NCBI GenBank assembly: GCA_964430085.1
Contig: CAYSES010000003.1
Coordinates: 1 to 38,101, forward strand
Direction of reading: 5' to 3'
Length of the DNA: 38,101 nucleotides
From: RBG-13-33-26 sp964430085
Lineage (GTDB): Archaea > Nanobdellota > Nanobdellia > Pacearchaeales > GW2011-AR1
In this document: piece after piece, positions 1 through 7,381 of the stretch
How positions within the stretch are numbered: the stretch's first letter is position 1
Layout of the letters: each line of letters opens with the position of its first letter
Made by a program: the position numbers and the translations under genes
Notes under the pieces: model-generated
What the model was told of the DNA's origin: nothing
What the model saw: only the letters and a program-made list of their open reading frames with translations
The model's database searches: none

Positions 1-19
1 AAACAAAAGAAAAATTAAA

Positions 20-946
20 ATGAAAGGGAAATATATCGACTTGGTAATTTCTGGATGCGATTTTAGTGGAACCACAAACCAGATTAATGAATTAATAAAT
101 TATTTTGATTCTTTGAAGTTTAAGGTAAAGGATTTGAGAGGCACAGAAATAGATGCCCTATTTCATTCACAAATTTTTTCACCTGAAAATGCTTCTTATA
201 AGAACCTTAATGAATTTCTTGAAGATAAAATGAATTCGCAAAAATTTATGGAGAAGATTTCTTCATATATGATACAAAAAAGAGAGAGATTAGCATCTTG
301 TGTTCATAATGAAGTTAGTGAATTTATAAATCCAAATTCCGCAGATGTTTGGATTATGGAAGAACCAACAAAACGTGGCGCAGGACAAGTAGTAAGGCAA
401 ATAGAACTTTATAGATCAAAATATGGTGATAGATTAAATCAAATATCCGCAGCATTTGCCCACCAAGCATACAGAACAGACGAATTTCTAAGGTTTAGAA
501 AACCCCTCAGAGAAGCAGAGAAAATAATATTAAGAAGCAGGAGCGAAGAATCTGCTTGTTATCAAATCCAAGATGAACATTATCTGCCAAGAGGGATTCC
601 AAAAAATGATTATCTTTCTCTCCCCGGTCATTTAATTGCTTTTGCAAATCCCCCAACACATATTTTTATTGTTCATGGTCCGGCAGATTGGAAAATCGAA
701 TCATATATTAAATTAAAACAGGAGAGAATTGGTAAGAGAATTCTTGATGATCATGAAAAAGATGTTAATTACCAGATTTTTATAAATAAAAGGTATGCGA
801 CAGATTGGCTTGAAAAATTGTATGAAGAAGGTTGTAGTATTCATGGAAGCAAAGTTCCTAAAATAATAAGGTTTGACATTTATCATTCAAAAGAACAAAT
901 AGCAAATGAAATGGTTAAAGAATTAAAAGGGGTCATAGATGAATAA
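20..946 (+). CDS. Thymidylate kinase-like P-loop protein with altered Walker A
   Basis: 308 residues that resemble dTMP kinase over most of the length. An N-terminal beta strand and loop (GCDFSGTTNQ, residues 12-21) sit where the P-loop belongs. An EEPT..G...R motif lies near residues 114-125, and an LREA-KIILRSRSEESA segment near 162-178 resembles the DR/LID part of the family. Family members phosphorylate dTMP to dTDP using ATP. Here the P-loop lysine is threonine (residue 18), so normal ATP binding is doubtful. It is longer than bacterial dTMP kinases (about 210 residues). The C-terminal part (residues 210-300) ends in a HSKEQIANEMVKEL helix and carries no motif I recognise. The fold is fairly sure; kinase activity is not. 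Confidence 0.6.
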   Translation: MKGKYIDLVISGCDFSGTTNQINELINYFDSLKFKVKDLRGTEIDALFHSQIFSPENASYKNLNEFLEDKMNSQKFMEKISSYMIQKRERLASCVHNEVSEFINPNSADVWIMEEPTKRGAGQVVRQIELYRSKYGDRLNQISAAFAHQAYRTDEFLRFRKPLREAEKIILRSRSEESACYQIQDEHYLPRGIPKNDYLSLPGHLIAFANPPTHIFIVHGPADWKIESYIKLKQERIGKRILDDHEKDVNYQIFINKRYATDWLEKLYEEGCSIHGSKVPKIIRFDIYHSKEQIANEMVKELKGVIDE

Positions 947-991
947 CCTCTATTTTATTCCTGGGATATATTCCTGAAAAGTACCTAAAAA

Positions 992-1000
992 TATTTAAAT
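992..1000 (+). promoter_or_regulatory. TATA box of the PC4-like gene
   Basis: The run TATTTAAAT is centred 27 nt upstream of the ATG at 1023, with no Shine-Dalgarno between. This is the spacing expected for a leaderless archaeal transcript and is repeated at many genes in the window. Confidence 0.6.
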
Positions 1001-1022
1001 AACCAATTCAATAATCTCAAAA

Positions 1023-1313
1023 ATGGAAAAAGACATTGGAAAAATAAAAAAGAATGACATAACCGATATCATCGTAAGAATTGATGATTTTGGCGGAAGA
1101 AAAGGTCTGACAATAAGAGAATTTGTGACAGGAGACAGATACACTGGATTTACAAAATCTGGTGTAAGAATTTTAGCGACAGAGTTTCCAAAATTCAAAG
1201 AGATGATTAATTCAATCTCTGAAGAAGACATGAAACAAGAAGAGCCAAAAGAAGAAGAATCTGAAGAAATGTCAGAACCACCAAAAGATCAAGAACAGCT
1301 TCCGGATTACTAA
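1023..1313 (+). CDS. PC4/Sub1-like transcriptional coactivator protein
   Basis: 96 residues. Residues 15-65 match the PC4 (p15/Sub1) single-stranded DNA-binding fold: a strand with VRIDDFGGRKGLTIREF, then YTGFTKSGVRI and a C-terminal helix EFPKFKEMI. The remaining 30 residues are acidic and disordered, rich in Glu, Pro and Lys. PC4 proteins bind single-stranded DNA as dimers and act in transcription or repair; the specific role here is inferred. It is monocistronic with its own TATA box 27 nt upstream, consistent with leaderless expression. Confidence 0.75.
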   Translation: MEKDIGKIKKNDITDIIVRIDDFGGRKGLTIREFVTGDRYTGFTKSGVRILATEFPKFKEMINSISEEDMKQEEPKEEESEEMSEPPKDQEQLPDY

Positions 1314-1363
1314 ATATAATTATTTTTCATAACATTTAAAAGAAGATTTTTATAATACTATAT

Positions 1364-1708
1364 ATGAAAAAGAAGTGGGCCGCAAGAATAACTATCCCTC
1401 TTATAATAATCATAATTGCAGGAGGCATATTTCTTATATACAATCAAAAAAAAGAAGCCCCCATGGACATTGCAAGATGCATAGGAAAAAATTCGCAAGT
1501 CTATGTACAATTAGGATGTCATGCTTGTGAAAAACAGAAAGATCTTTTTGGGGGCAGTTATCAATATATTAATATTGTAGACTGTTTTTATGAAAGAGAA
1601 AAATGTATAAATGCTAATATAACTGCAACTCCAACATGGATTATTAAAGGGGAAAAATATGTTGGCGTTCAGTCACTCGAAAAATTACAGGAACTAACCG
1701 GATGTTAA
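1364..1708 (+). CDS. Membrane-anchored thioredoxin-like protein
   Basis: 114 residues. An uncleaved N-terminal anchor (residues 8-26, Ile-rich) is followed by a short thioredoxin-like domain with the redox motif CHAC (C52, C55) and a TATPTW segment carrying the expected cis-proline (P90). Four further cysteines (39, 74, 81, 114) could form structural disulfides outside the membrane. The domain resembles the thioredoxin part attached to some VKOR proteins. It probably works as an extracytoplasmic thiol oxidoreductase. A CcdA-type protein 1 kb downstream could supply reducing equivalents. A TATA-like CATTTAAAAG lies about 27 nt upstream of the ATG, suggesting a leaderless message. Confidence 0.72.
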   Translation: MKKKWAARITIPLIIIIIAGGIFLIYNQKKEAPMDIARCIGKNSQVYVQLGCHACEKQKDLFGGSYQYINIVDCFYEREKCINANITATPTWIIKGEKYVGVQSLEKLQELTGC

Positions 1709-1721
1709 ATTTTGAACACAA

Positions 1722-1730
1722 ACATTTAAA
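1722..1730 (+). promoter_or_regulatory. TATA box of the DUF5320-DUF134 operon
   Basis: ACATTTAAA followed by AGGGG. The start codon at 1776 is about 50 nt away, so transcription should begin near 1752-1755, giving a short leader with a GGAG Shine-Dalgarno at 1763-1766, 9 nt before the ATG. Confidence 0.5.
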
Positions 1731-1735
1731 AGGGG

Positions 1736-1755
1736 TTATGAATATATATTCATAA
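1736..1755. promoter_or_regulatory. Perfect 20-bp palindrome, likely operator
   Basis: TTATGAATATATATTCATAA is its own reverse complement. It fills the space between the TATA box (1722-1730) and the expected transcription start (near 1753), where a bound repressor would block RNA polymerase. The second gene of the operon encodes a DUF134 protein with a helix-turn-helix, so autoregulation is a natural hypothesis (inference). Confidence 0.5.
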
Positions 1756-1775
1756 TTAAACAGGAGAAAAATAAA

Positions 1776-1940
1776 ATGCCAAATCGTGATGGAACAGGAC
1801 CAGAAGGAAAAGGTCCAAAAACAGGAAGACAGATGGGAAACTGTGAAGGAGCAGTTTCTCAAAAAGGTTTTGGAAGAGGCCTCGGACCTTGTGGAAGAGG
1901 TTTAGCCAGAGGTAGATGTTTTAAAAGACAAATAGAATAA
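1776..1940 (+). CDS. DUF5320-like small Gly/Arg/Cys protein
   Basis: 54 residues, beginning MPNRDGTGPEGKGPKTGRQM and ending in a Gly/Arg-rich stretch with three cysteines. The MP..DGTGP.G.GP.TGR signature is that of DUF5320, a family of unknown function often found beside DUF134 proteins, as here. The start is supported by a GGAG Shine-Dalgarno at 1763-1766. The stop is one base before the ATG of the DUF134 gene, so the two are co-transcribed. The conserved Cys residues might bind a metal or Fe-S cluster (inference). Confidence 0.7.
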   Translation: MPNRDGTGPEGKGPKTGRQMGNCEGAVSQKGFGRGLGPCGRGLARGRCFKRQIE

Positions 1941-1941
1941 A

Positions 1942-2223
1942 ATGCCAAGACCATGCATCAGAAGGAGAGTTAGAGGCCGGCCCAACTCTTCTTACTTTAA
2001 ACCTGCAGGAGTAAGAATCAGGCAATTAGAAGAAAATAGTTTAGCTCTGCCTGAATTTGAAGCAATAAGATTAGTGGACTTAAAAGAAATCCCACAAGAA
2101 GAAGCCGCAAAAGAGATGCGAATCTCTCAACCAACCTTGTCACGGATATTAAAATCAGGAAGAAAAAAAATTGCAGATGCATTAATCAATGGGAAAGCTA
2201 TTAAAATAAAGAATGATATTTAA
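1942..2223 (+). CDS. DUF134 (UPF0251) DNA-binding protein
   Basis: 93 residues. The N terminus MPRPCIRRRVRGRPNSSYF and the LPEFEAIRLVDLKEIPQEEA core are typical of DUF134. A sigma-like helix-turn-helix covers about residues 47-82 (EEAAKEMRISQPTLSRILKS), followed by ARKKIADALINGK-type residues. It probably regulates its own operon; the palindrome at 1736-1755 is a candidate site. It is second in an operon with DUF5320 (1-bp gap) and followed after 6 bp by the MTHFR-C-like gene. Confidence 0.82.
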   Translation: MPRPCIRRRVRGRPNSSYFKPAGVRIRQLEENSLALPEFEAIRLVDLKEIPQEEAAKEMRISQPTLSRILKSGRKKIADALINGKAIKIKNDI

Positions 2224-2229
2224 TAAAAG

Positions 2230-2616
2230 ATGATACTAACAAAATTAATTCCATATAATAATTTAAAAAAAGAGTTGAATAAAAAAGACAAGATAGGAAT
2301 TGTTTCCTGCAATAGTTGTGCTAGGATGTGTGGGACTGGAGGAGAAAAAGAAATGTCAATATTATCAAGTAAGTTAAAAAAAGATGGATACACTATTGTT
2401 GACATGGACCTAATTGGTGCACCTTGTATGATGAATCAGTTAAAAAAAGATGAGTTGCATGGAGATACAACAATTGTTTTGGCATGTATCTCTGGAGTTT
2501 ATAATCTTAAAAAATTATTCCCCAAGAAAAAGATAGTTTCAGCATTGGAGACTCTTGGATTGGCTGCTGTTGATAAAAAGAATAAACCAGTATTAGTTAA
2601 GAGGTTAGAAAGATGA
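2230..2616 (+). CDS. Cys-rich MTHFR C-terminal-domain-like protein
   Basis: 128 residues resembling the domain found at the C terminus of some archaeal/bacterial methylenetetrahydrofolate reductases (Pfam DUF5981, as I recall the name). The hallmark is IVSCNSCARMCGTGGEKE with C27, C30 and C34, plus further cysteines in GAPCMM and VLACISGV. These suggest metal or Fe-S binding. No MetF catalytic domain is nearby, so a folate role is not supported. The gene overlaps the CcdA gene by 4 bp (ATGA), and its neighbours are redox proteins, so a role in thiol or electron transfer is plausible. Confidence 0.62.
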   Translation: MILTKLIPYNNLKKELNKKDKIGIVSCNSCARMCGTGGEKEMSILSSKLKKDGYTIVDMDLIGAPCMMNQLKKDELHGDTTIVLACISGVYNLKKLFPKKKIVSALETLGLAAVDKKNKPVLVKRLER

Positions 2617-3320
2617 TTGTTGAAGGATTAAATTTTTTGAAGATAACAACACTTGCATTAGCAGATTCTGTTAATCCATGCGCCCTTGCAGTCCTGGCAA
2701 TGGTATTAATGGCAATTTTAATCCAAAATCCAGAAAAAAGAAAAAGAGTTCTTTTTGGGGGATTAGCATTTGTTACATCAGTTTATTTAGGATATTTATT
2801 TTATGGAGTGATTATTATTCAGTTCTTCAAGACCTTTGCAGAGATATTAAGAGAAAACTCAATTTATGTCTTCAACGGACTGGCGATTCTTGCAATGGTG
2901 CTAGGAGCATTGAACATCAAAGATTTTTTCTATTATAAAAAAGGGAGCTTAGGAACAGAAATGCCAATTTGGATGAGGCCAAGAGTAAAGAAGATTATCG
3001 GAGAAATAACTTCACCATTAGGCGCTTTTATAATAGGATTTTTCGTAACCATATTCCTCCTTCCTTGCACAATCGGACCATACATAATTGCTTCAGGATT
3101 ATTATCTGAATTAGGAGTAATTGCTGCACTTCCATGGCTTCTATATTATAATTTAATATTTGTTTTCCCTATGCTTGTTATTGTCTGCATTATTTATCTT
3201 GGATTCACAAGGATTCAAGAAGTTTCAGGGTGGAAAGATAAAAATATTAAAGCCTTACATTTGATTGCTGGACTTTTACTCTTCTTAGTTGGTTTATCGT
3301 TGCTGATGGGTTGGTTATAA
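2613..3320 (+). CDS. ccdA: CcdA/DsbD-type thiol-electron transporter
   Basis: 235 residues with about six transmembrane helices. The two conserved redox motifs are DSVNPCA (C23, first helix) and LLPCTIGPY (C151, fourth helix), which in the family form a disulfide in the membrane and pass electrons from cytoplasmic thioredoxin to extracytoplasmic partners. Last gene of the operon, overlapping the preceding Cys-rich gene by ATGA. The anchored CHAC thioredoxin-like protein at 1364 is a likely partner (inference from proximity). Confidence 0.85.
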   Translation: MIVEGLNFLKITTLALADSVNPCALAVLAMVLMAILIQNPEKRKRVLFGGLAFVTSVYLGYLFYGVIIIQFFKTFAEILRENSIYVFNGLAILAMVLGALNIKDFFYYKKGSLGTEMPIWMRPRVKKIIGEITSPLGAFIIGFFVTIFLLPCTIGPYIIASGLLSELGVIAALPWLLYYNLIFVFPMLVIVCIIYLGFTRIQEVSGWKDKNIKALHLIAGLLLFLVGLSLLMGWL

Positions 3321-3375
3321 TAAAAGAATATTGGATTACATAAATTCTTTTAAAATAATAATTCTTTTTTTATAA

Positions 3376-3639
3376 ATGAGATTAGATGAATTAATAGTAG
3401 TAAGATTTTCTCCTAATAATTATCATCTTGAAGTGCTTGATATATGGGAAATAAAAAAATTAAAGATTAATTTAGATATGGAAACTTGGTCATATGGGGG
3501 AATAAAAAATCAACCTTTCAATGTAAGAACAGACATTAATGTAATAAATCATAAAGGGATTATAGGAATATACACAAAAAAAACAGCAAATCTTAATAAA
3601 ATGATTCGTGATGGTGTTGATGCTATGAGAGATTATTAA
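3376..3639 (+). CDS. Hypothetical protein, 87 aa
   Basis: Not recognised. A soluble alpha/beta-looking protein without cysteines or obvious motifs; it begins MRLDELIVVRFSPNNYHLEV and ends in a helix with NKMIRDGVDAMRDY. A TATA-like TTTAAAAT lies about 24 nt upstream of the ATG, supporting a leaderless monocistronic gene. Its 3' end overlaps the convergent Dph2-like fragment by 4 bp. Confidence 0.5.
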   Translation: MRLDELIVVRFSPNNYHLEVLDIWEIKKLKINLDMETWSYGGIKNQPFNVRTDINVINHKGIIGIYTKKTANLNKMIRDGVDAMRDY

Positions 3640-3932
3640 TAAGAAGGCATCATCTTAGAATGACCAAATTGAATAACTAGATCAATTTCTTTTTCAATTT
3701 TTTTAGGCAAAACAGGAGTATCGCATGCACCGTAACAACTCCCAATCCAAATTACAAATTCTGCTTTTGTCTTCTCTGATAAATAATCCACTATAGTCGT
3801 TGCATAGGGTTTTAAACCGTCAGGAAATTGGAGCAATATTAATTTGGCTTTATTTTTTTTAACTGCAGAGATTATTTTTTCTAATTCAAGGTCATATTCT
3901 TCTTTTATTGATTCAATTGTTTTTTCTTTCAT
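3636..3932 (-). CDS. Stand-alone Dph2 N-terminal domain
   Basis: 98 residues that match the first domain of the archaeal diphthamide synthase Dph2: LILLQFPDGLKPYATTIVDYL, then GSCYGACD (C66 and C70) and LVIQFGHS. Full Dph2 is about 330 residues, and three widely separated cysteines hold its [4Fe-4S] cluster; only the first (the GACD cysteine) is present here. The protein stops cleanly at the end of domain 1, and a normal-looking gene occupies the opposite strand downstream. No continuation was found in the other frames I checked just past the stop. It may be a remnant, a split subunit, or a domain reused for something else. A TATA-like ATTATAAAA lies upstream. Confidence 0.6.
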   Translation of the reverse strand: MKEKTIESIKEEYDLELEKIISAVKKNKAKLILLQFPDGLKPYATTIVDYLSEKTKAEFVIWIGSCYGACDTPVLPKKIEKEIDLVIQFGHSKMMPSY

Positions 3933-3982
3933 TATTTTTTAAAATTTACAGCTTTTTTATAATTTTGGGGTAGTTAGAAACA

Positions 3983-3990
3983 CTTAAAAA
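3983..3990 (+). promoter_or_regulatory. TATA box of small transcript
   Basis: CTTAAAAA, preceded by a purine-rich BRE-like stretch (GAAACA). The expected start of transcription is near 4012-4016, where there is no ATG. It therefore drives either an RNA gene or an ORF with a TTG start. Confidence 0.45.
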
Positions 3991-4012
3991 GCGAATAATC
4001 TTATACATAATA

Positions 4013-4117
4013 TTGGGAAGAGGTGGAACAATCAGTTTAAGATTGATCTTCGGATTTTTCTTTTCTGGCTTCGGACACCTTCTTCTTAATGCTTTTCTAT
4101 TTTTCTTTTACAAATAA
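4013..4117 (+). ncRNA. Small structured RNA, or TTG-start microprotein
   Basis: A short transcription unit with its own TATA box and T-rich end (4090-4109). As RNA, 4015-4025 pairs with 4076-4087 (about 11 bp with one bulged U at 4080). Inside are a CAATC/GATTG hairpin (4029-4045) and an ATC-UUCG-GAT tetraloop hairpin (4046-4055); CTTCGGA occurs twice (4048 and 4069). As protein, TTG at 4013 opens a 34-residue ORF (stop 4115-4117) reading GRGGTISLRLIFGFFFSGFG and then a hydrophobic end, a plausible membrane peptide. Its start would fall at the predicted transcription start, as for the leaderless genes nearby. It overlaps the convergent MFS gene by about 20 bp. Sequence alone does not decide between the two. 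Confidence 0.4.
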
Positions 4118-5239
4118 AAATAATATTACTGAAATTAAAGAAACACATGATATGTAAATAAACATCGTTGTATAACTTATATCCCACAAGATTCCTGCGA
4201 TTAATCCGCCAAAGATATTTACAATTCCTATAACAGAACTAAAAAAGCCAAGACTTGTCCCCCTCATTCTTCCAGAGAGATCAGAAACAAAGGCTTTATG
4301 GTTTGATTGTGTTATTGCATAAACCAATCCATACAATGAGAATAAGATTCCAAGGTAGATAATATTATTCATAAAGATAAAACTTAGGCTTATAATAAAA
4401 AATAAAATATACCCTGTCAACAAAACTTTTTTTCTTCCTATCTTATCTGACAGATTGCCAAACGGAACAGAAAAAATAGCATAAACAAAATTAAAGATTG
4501 CATAGATAATAAGAGGAATTAATGTGCTGCCTGTTATTTGCTTGGCTCTTAAAAGAAGGAATAAGTACAAACCAAAATTACTAAGAGTAAAAACAGAAGC
4601 GACAAAAATAAAATATTTTAATCTTGGATTCAGGTTTTTAATTCCCGCAAGAAGATTTTTCTTTATTTTCCTTGTTTTTTTATCCTTTACAAAAATTAAA
4701 GGCAAAAGTGAAAAAGTAGAAATTATCGCTGCGATTAGGATAATTGTTTTTATTCCTAATTGAAATTTCCAAAAAAGAAAAATAACTAATAATGTTCCTA
4801 AAATTGCTCCTCCCCTATCCATCATTTCCAAAAATCCAAAGCCGTGCCCTCTTCTCTTCGTAGAATGGGTTATTATCACATCTCTGGGAGCATCTCTTGA
4901 TTTTCCCAATCTTTCAAGAGCAGTAAAAGAAACTACCCATTGCCATGAATTAACAACTGAAATTAAAAATTTAAAAATTGCAGAGAAGAGATATCCAAAA
5001 AAAACAAAAGGTTTTCTTCTTCCTATCCTGTCAGAAAGCCATCCACCAAATAAGGTAAAAAAACTTGCAAGACCTTCCCTAAAACCACTTATCAAGCCAA
5101 TTGCAATGCCAGTACCCCCAAGAGCAACTGTATAAAATGGGATTAGAGGATTTATTGCCTCGCTTCCAATATCATTGAATAAACTTGAGCTGCCAAGAAG
5201 AAAAATATTTTTAGCTTTCTTTCTCAACCCCCTTTTCAT
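4097..5239 (-). CDS. MFS transporter
   Basis: 380 residues with about 12 transmembrane helices in two homologous halves. The MFS loop 2-3 motif is visible in both: GGWLSDRIGRRKP near residue 60 and GNLSDKIGRKKV near 262. DAPRDVIITHS and QSNHKAFVSDLSG are the corresponding parts of helix 4 and its repeat. The substrate is unknown; the D..RD pattern is common among uncharacterised prokaryotic MFS proteins. It is divergent from aIF5B and appears to share its TATA element at 5261-5268. Confidence 0.85.
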   Translation of the reverse strand: MKRGLRKKAKNIFLLGSSSLFNDIGSEAINPLIPFYTVALGGTGIAIGLISGFREGLASFFTLFGGWLSDRIGRRKPFVFFGYLFSAIFKFLISVVNSWQWVVSFTALERLGKSRDAPRDVIITHSTKRRGHGFGFLEMMDRGGAILGTLLVIFLFWKFQLGIKTIILIAAIISTFSLLPLIFVKDKKTRKIKKNLLAGIKNLNPRLKYFIFVASVFTLSNFGLYLFLLLRAKQITGSTLIPLIIYAIFNFVYAIFSVPFGNLSDKIGRKKVLLTGYILFFIISLSFIFMNNIIYLGILFSLYGLVYAITQSNHKAFVSDLSGRMRGTSLGFFSSVIGIVNIFGGLIAGILWDISYTTMFIYISCVSLISVILFLFVKEK

Positions 5240-5260
5240 TAAATGTTAAGATAATTAAAC

Positions 5261-5268
5261 TTTAAAAA
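5261..5268. promoter_or_regulatory. Shared TATA element between MFS and aIF5B genes
   Basis: TTTAAAAA, containing the palindrome TTTAAA. It is about 25 nt from the MFS start (5239, minus) and about 26 nt from the ATG at 5291 (plus). It is only 12 nt from the in-frame ATG at 5273, too close for that codon to be transcribed. Confidence 0.5.
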
Positions 5269-5290
5269 TCATATGAAATTTATAACAACA

Positions 5291-7027
5291 ATGATAAGAC
5301 AACCTATAGTAACAATATGCGGACATGTAGACCACGGAAAAACGAGTATCCTTGATTATCTTAGAGGTAGCTCTATTCAAGGTGCAGAAGCAGGGGGAAT
5401 TACACAAAAAATCTCTTTTACATTATATCCTACAAAAGAAATAGAAAAAAAATTTCCAATGATTAGGAATCAGGGAATAAAACTTGAAATTCCCGGACTT
5501 CTTTTTATTGATACCCCAGGACATGCGGCATTTACAAATTTAAGAAAACGTGGAGGAAGTCTTGCTGACTTGGCAATTCTTGTAATAGATATAAACGAAG
5601 GAATAAGACCACAAACTTCAGAGGTAATCCAAATTTTGAAATTTAATAAAACCCCTTTTATAATCGCCTTAAATAAAATTGATAATATCTCAGGATGGAG
5701 AAAGTTAGATAATAGTCTTAAAAAAAGCATTGAATCCCAACCTCAAAATGTAAAAAATTTGTTTAATGAAAGATATATGACAATAGCAGGAGCATTAAGC
5801 AGCTATGGTTTTGATGCAGATTTATTCTATGATATAAAAGATTTCACAAAGAAAATTGGTCTTGTTCCTTGTTCAGCAAGAACAGGAGAAGGAATGAATG
5901 AGTTAATGTTTATGCTTTGTGGATTAAGTCAAAAATATTTAACAGAAAGATTAAAACTTGGAAAAGAAGCAAAAGGAATTGTTTTGGAGGTTAAGAAAGA
6001 AAAATCTCATGATTATGTTGAATCAATACTATACGACGGAGAATTAAAAAAAAGTGACGAGATTGCGATAGCGAATATAGAAGGAAATCCTTTAATTACA
6101 AAAGTTCGTGTTATTGAAGAAATTGAACCATTAAGTACAAAATTCAAAGTTAAAGAAAAAGTTCAGGCAGCAACAGGAATAAGAATGCAATTCAGTGAAA
6201 AACCAGAAATTCTCCCAGGAATGCCTTTCCTCGCCTATAAAGGAGACAAAGAAAAAGTAAAGGAGATATTCAAAAAAGAGCTTACTGAAACAATTAAAAC
6301 AGAAAAGCAAGGAATTATTGCAAAAGCAGATTCTCTTGGGAGTTTAGAAGCTCTTTTAGTATTACTAAAACAATCAAACATCCCTGTTCTAAAAGCAGGC
6401 ATAGGCAATATTAATAAAAATGATTTCTCAAATGCGAAGGCAAACCTTGAGATAAATGAAGTAGATGCAATAATTGTAGGTTTTAATGTTTCAATTAACG
6501 AAGATGCAAAAGATTTATTGGTAGGTTCTGAAGTAAACGTTTTGACAGATGAGGTAATATACAAATTAATTGAAAGTGTTAGTAAATTAAGAAATGAAAA
6601 AAGAAAAGAAATTGAAAAAAGAAAACTTATGGAACTCACAACCTTATGCAAATTAAAAATACTCCATCAATATGTTTTTAGAAATACAAAACCTGCAATT
6701 TTTGGGATAAGTGTTGAAGCAGGAAAATTAACTGCAAATACAAATTTAATTAACGAAGATGAGGAAAAAGTGGGCAGGGTAAAAAATATTCAATCAGAGA
6801 ATCATTCAGTTGAAGAAGCGACAGAAGGAATGGAAGTTGCAATATCCATACCAGGAATTAATTTTGAAAGACAGTTAAAAGATAAAAAATTTTTATACTC
6901 GGATATGGGAGAAAAACAATTTAAGGCATTTAAAAAAAATAAAGATTTGCTCAACCAAAATGAAATAAAAATTCTTAGTGAAATTGCAGAGATAAAGAGA
7001 AAGAAAAACGAAAGATGGGGGAGATAA
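5291..7027 (+). CDS. infB: Translation initiation factor aIF5B (IF2-like GTPase)
   Basis: 578 residues. GTPase that helps join ribosomal subunits during initiation. G motifs: GHVDHGKT (11-18), DTPGH (74-78) and NKID (128-131), followed by SARTGEGMNEL. Domain II with EVKKEKS..ESILYDGELKKSD, domain III around IIAKADSLGSLEALL, and domain IV with KPAIFGISVEAGKL complete the aIF5B order. No intein is present, although archaeal copies often carry one. An in-frame ATG at 5273 would add six residues, but the TATA box lies only 12 nt before it. The start at 5291 (MIRQPIV) is therefore preferred and matches family N termini. Confidence 0.93.
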   Translation: MIRQPIVTICGHVDHGKTSILDYLRGSSIQGAEAGGITQKISFTLYPTKEIEKKFPMIRNQGIKLEIPGLLFIDTPGHAAFTNLRKRGGSLADLAILVIDINEGIRPQTSEVIQILKFNKTPFIIALNKIDNISGWRKLDNSLKKSIESQPQNVKNLFNERYMTIAGALSSYGFDADLFYDIKDFTKKIGLVPCSARTGEGMNELMFMLCGLSQKYLTERLKLGKEAKGIVLEVKKEKSHDYVESILYDGELKKSDEIAIANIEGNPLITKVRVIEEIEPLSTKFKVKEKVQAATGIRMQFSEKPEILPGMPFLAYKGDKEKVKEIFKKELTETIKTEKQGIIAKADSLGSLEALLVLLKQSNIPVLKAGIGNINKNDFSNAKANLEINEVDAIIVGFNVSINEDAKDLLVGSEVNVLTDEVIYKLIESVSKLRNEKRKEIEKRKLMELTTLCKLKILHQYVFRNTKPAIFGISVEAGKLTANTNLINEDEEKVGRVKNIQSENHSVEEATEGMEVAISIPGINFERQLKDKKFLYSDMGEKQFKAFKKNKDLLNQNEIKILSEIAEIKRKKNERWGR

Positions 7028-7069
7028 CAAATACATAATCTTTAAAAATAAATTTTTTTACATAAACAG

Positions 7070-7327
7070 ATGGTCAGTCTAGAAAAAAGGTCCTTTAATG
7101 AAATAGTAAAATATTTGGCCCCGTCAAAATGTATTGATCATGGTTGGATTTCTGGAGAAGGAGAATCTTCTTCTATTGATAAAGCATTTCAGGAAGCAAA
7201 AGAAAATTTAACAAATGAATGTGATAAGAAGAAAATAAATTATGTTTGTGAAGTTAAAAATGATATTCTTCGGGGAGCACCTTGTTTTAGAGTTATCACA
7301 TATGGAAAAGCTTATGAAATAAAATAA
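7070..7327 (+). CDS. Hypothetical protein, 85 aa
   Basis: Not recognised. A small soluble protein with cysteines in SKCIDHGW, NECDKKK, NYVCEV and GAPCFRV. The pattern of a helix with SSSIDKAFQEAKENL followed by two strands suggests a small alpha/beta fold. It has a TATTA-type promoter, TTTAAAAATA, centred 26 nt before the ATG, and so is probably leaderless and monocistronic. Confidence 0.55.
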   Translation: MVSLEKRSFNEIVKYLAPSKCIDHGWISGEGESSSIDKAFQEAKENLTNECDKKKINYVCEVKNDILRGAPCFRVITYGKAYEIK

Positions 7328-7381
7328 GGTCTTATCTCGCAAAAACAAACAATTTAAAAATAAAAGTTTATTTATCTAATT

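Noticed and set aside
4015..4087. Possible tRNA
   Set aside because: The stem closes, but there is no TTCRANY T-loop and no cloverleaf arms; GGCTTCGGAC only resembles a T arm.
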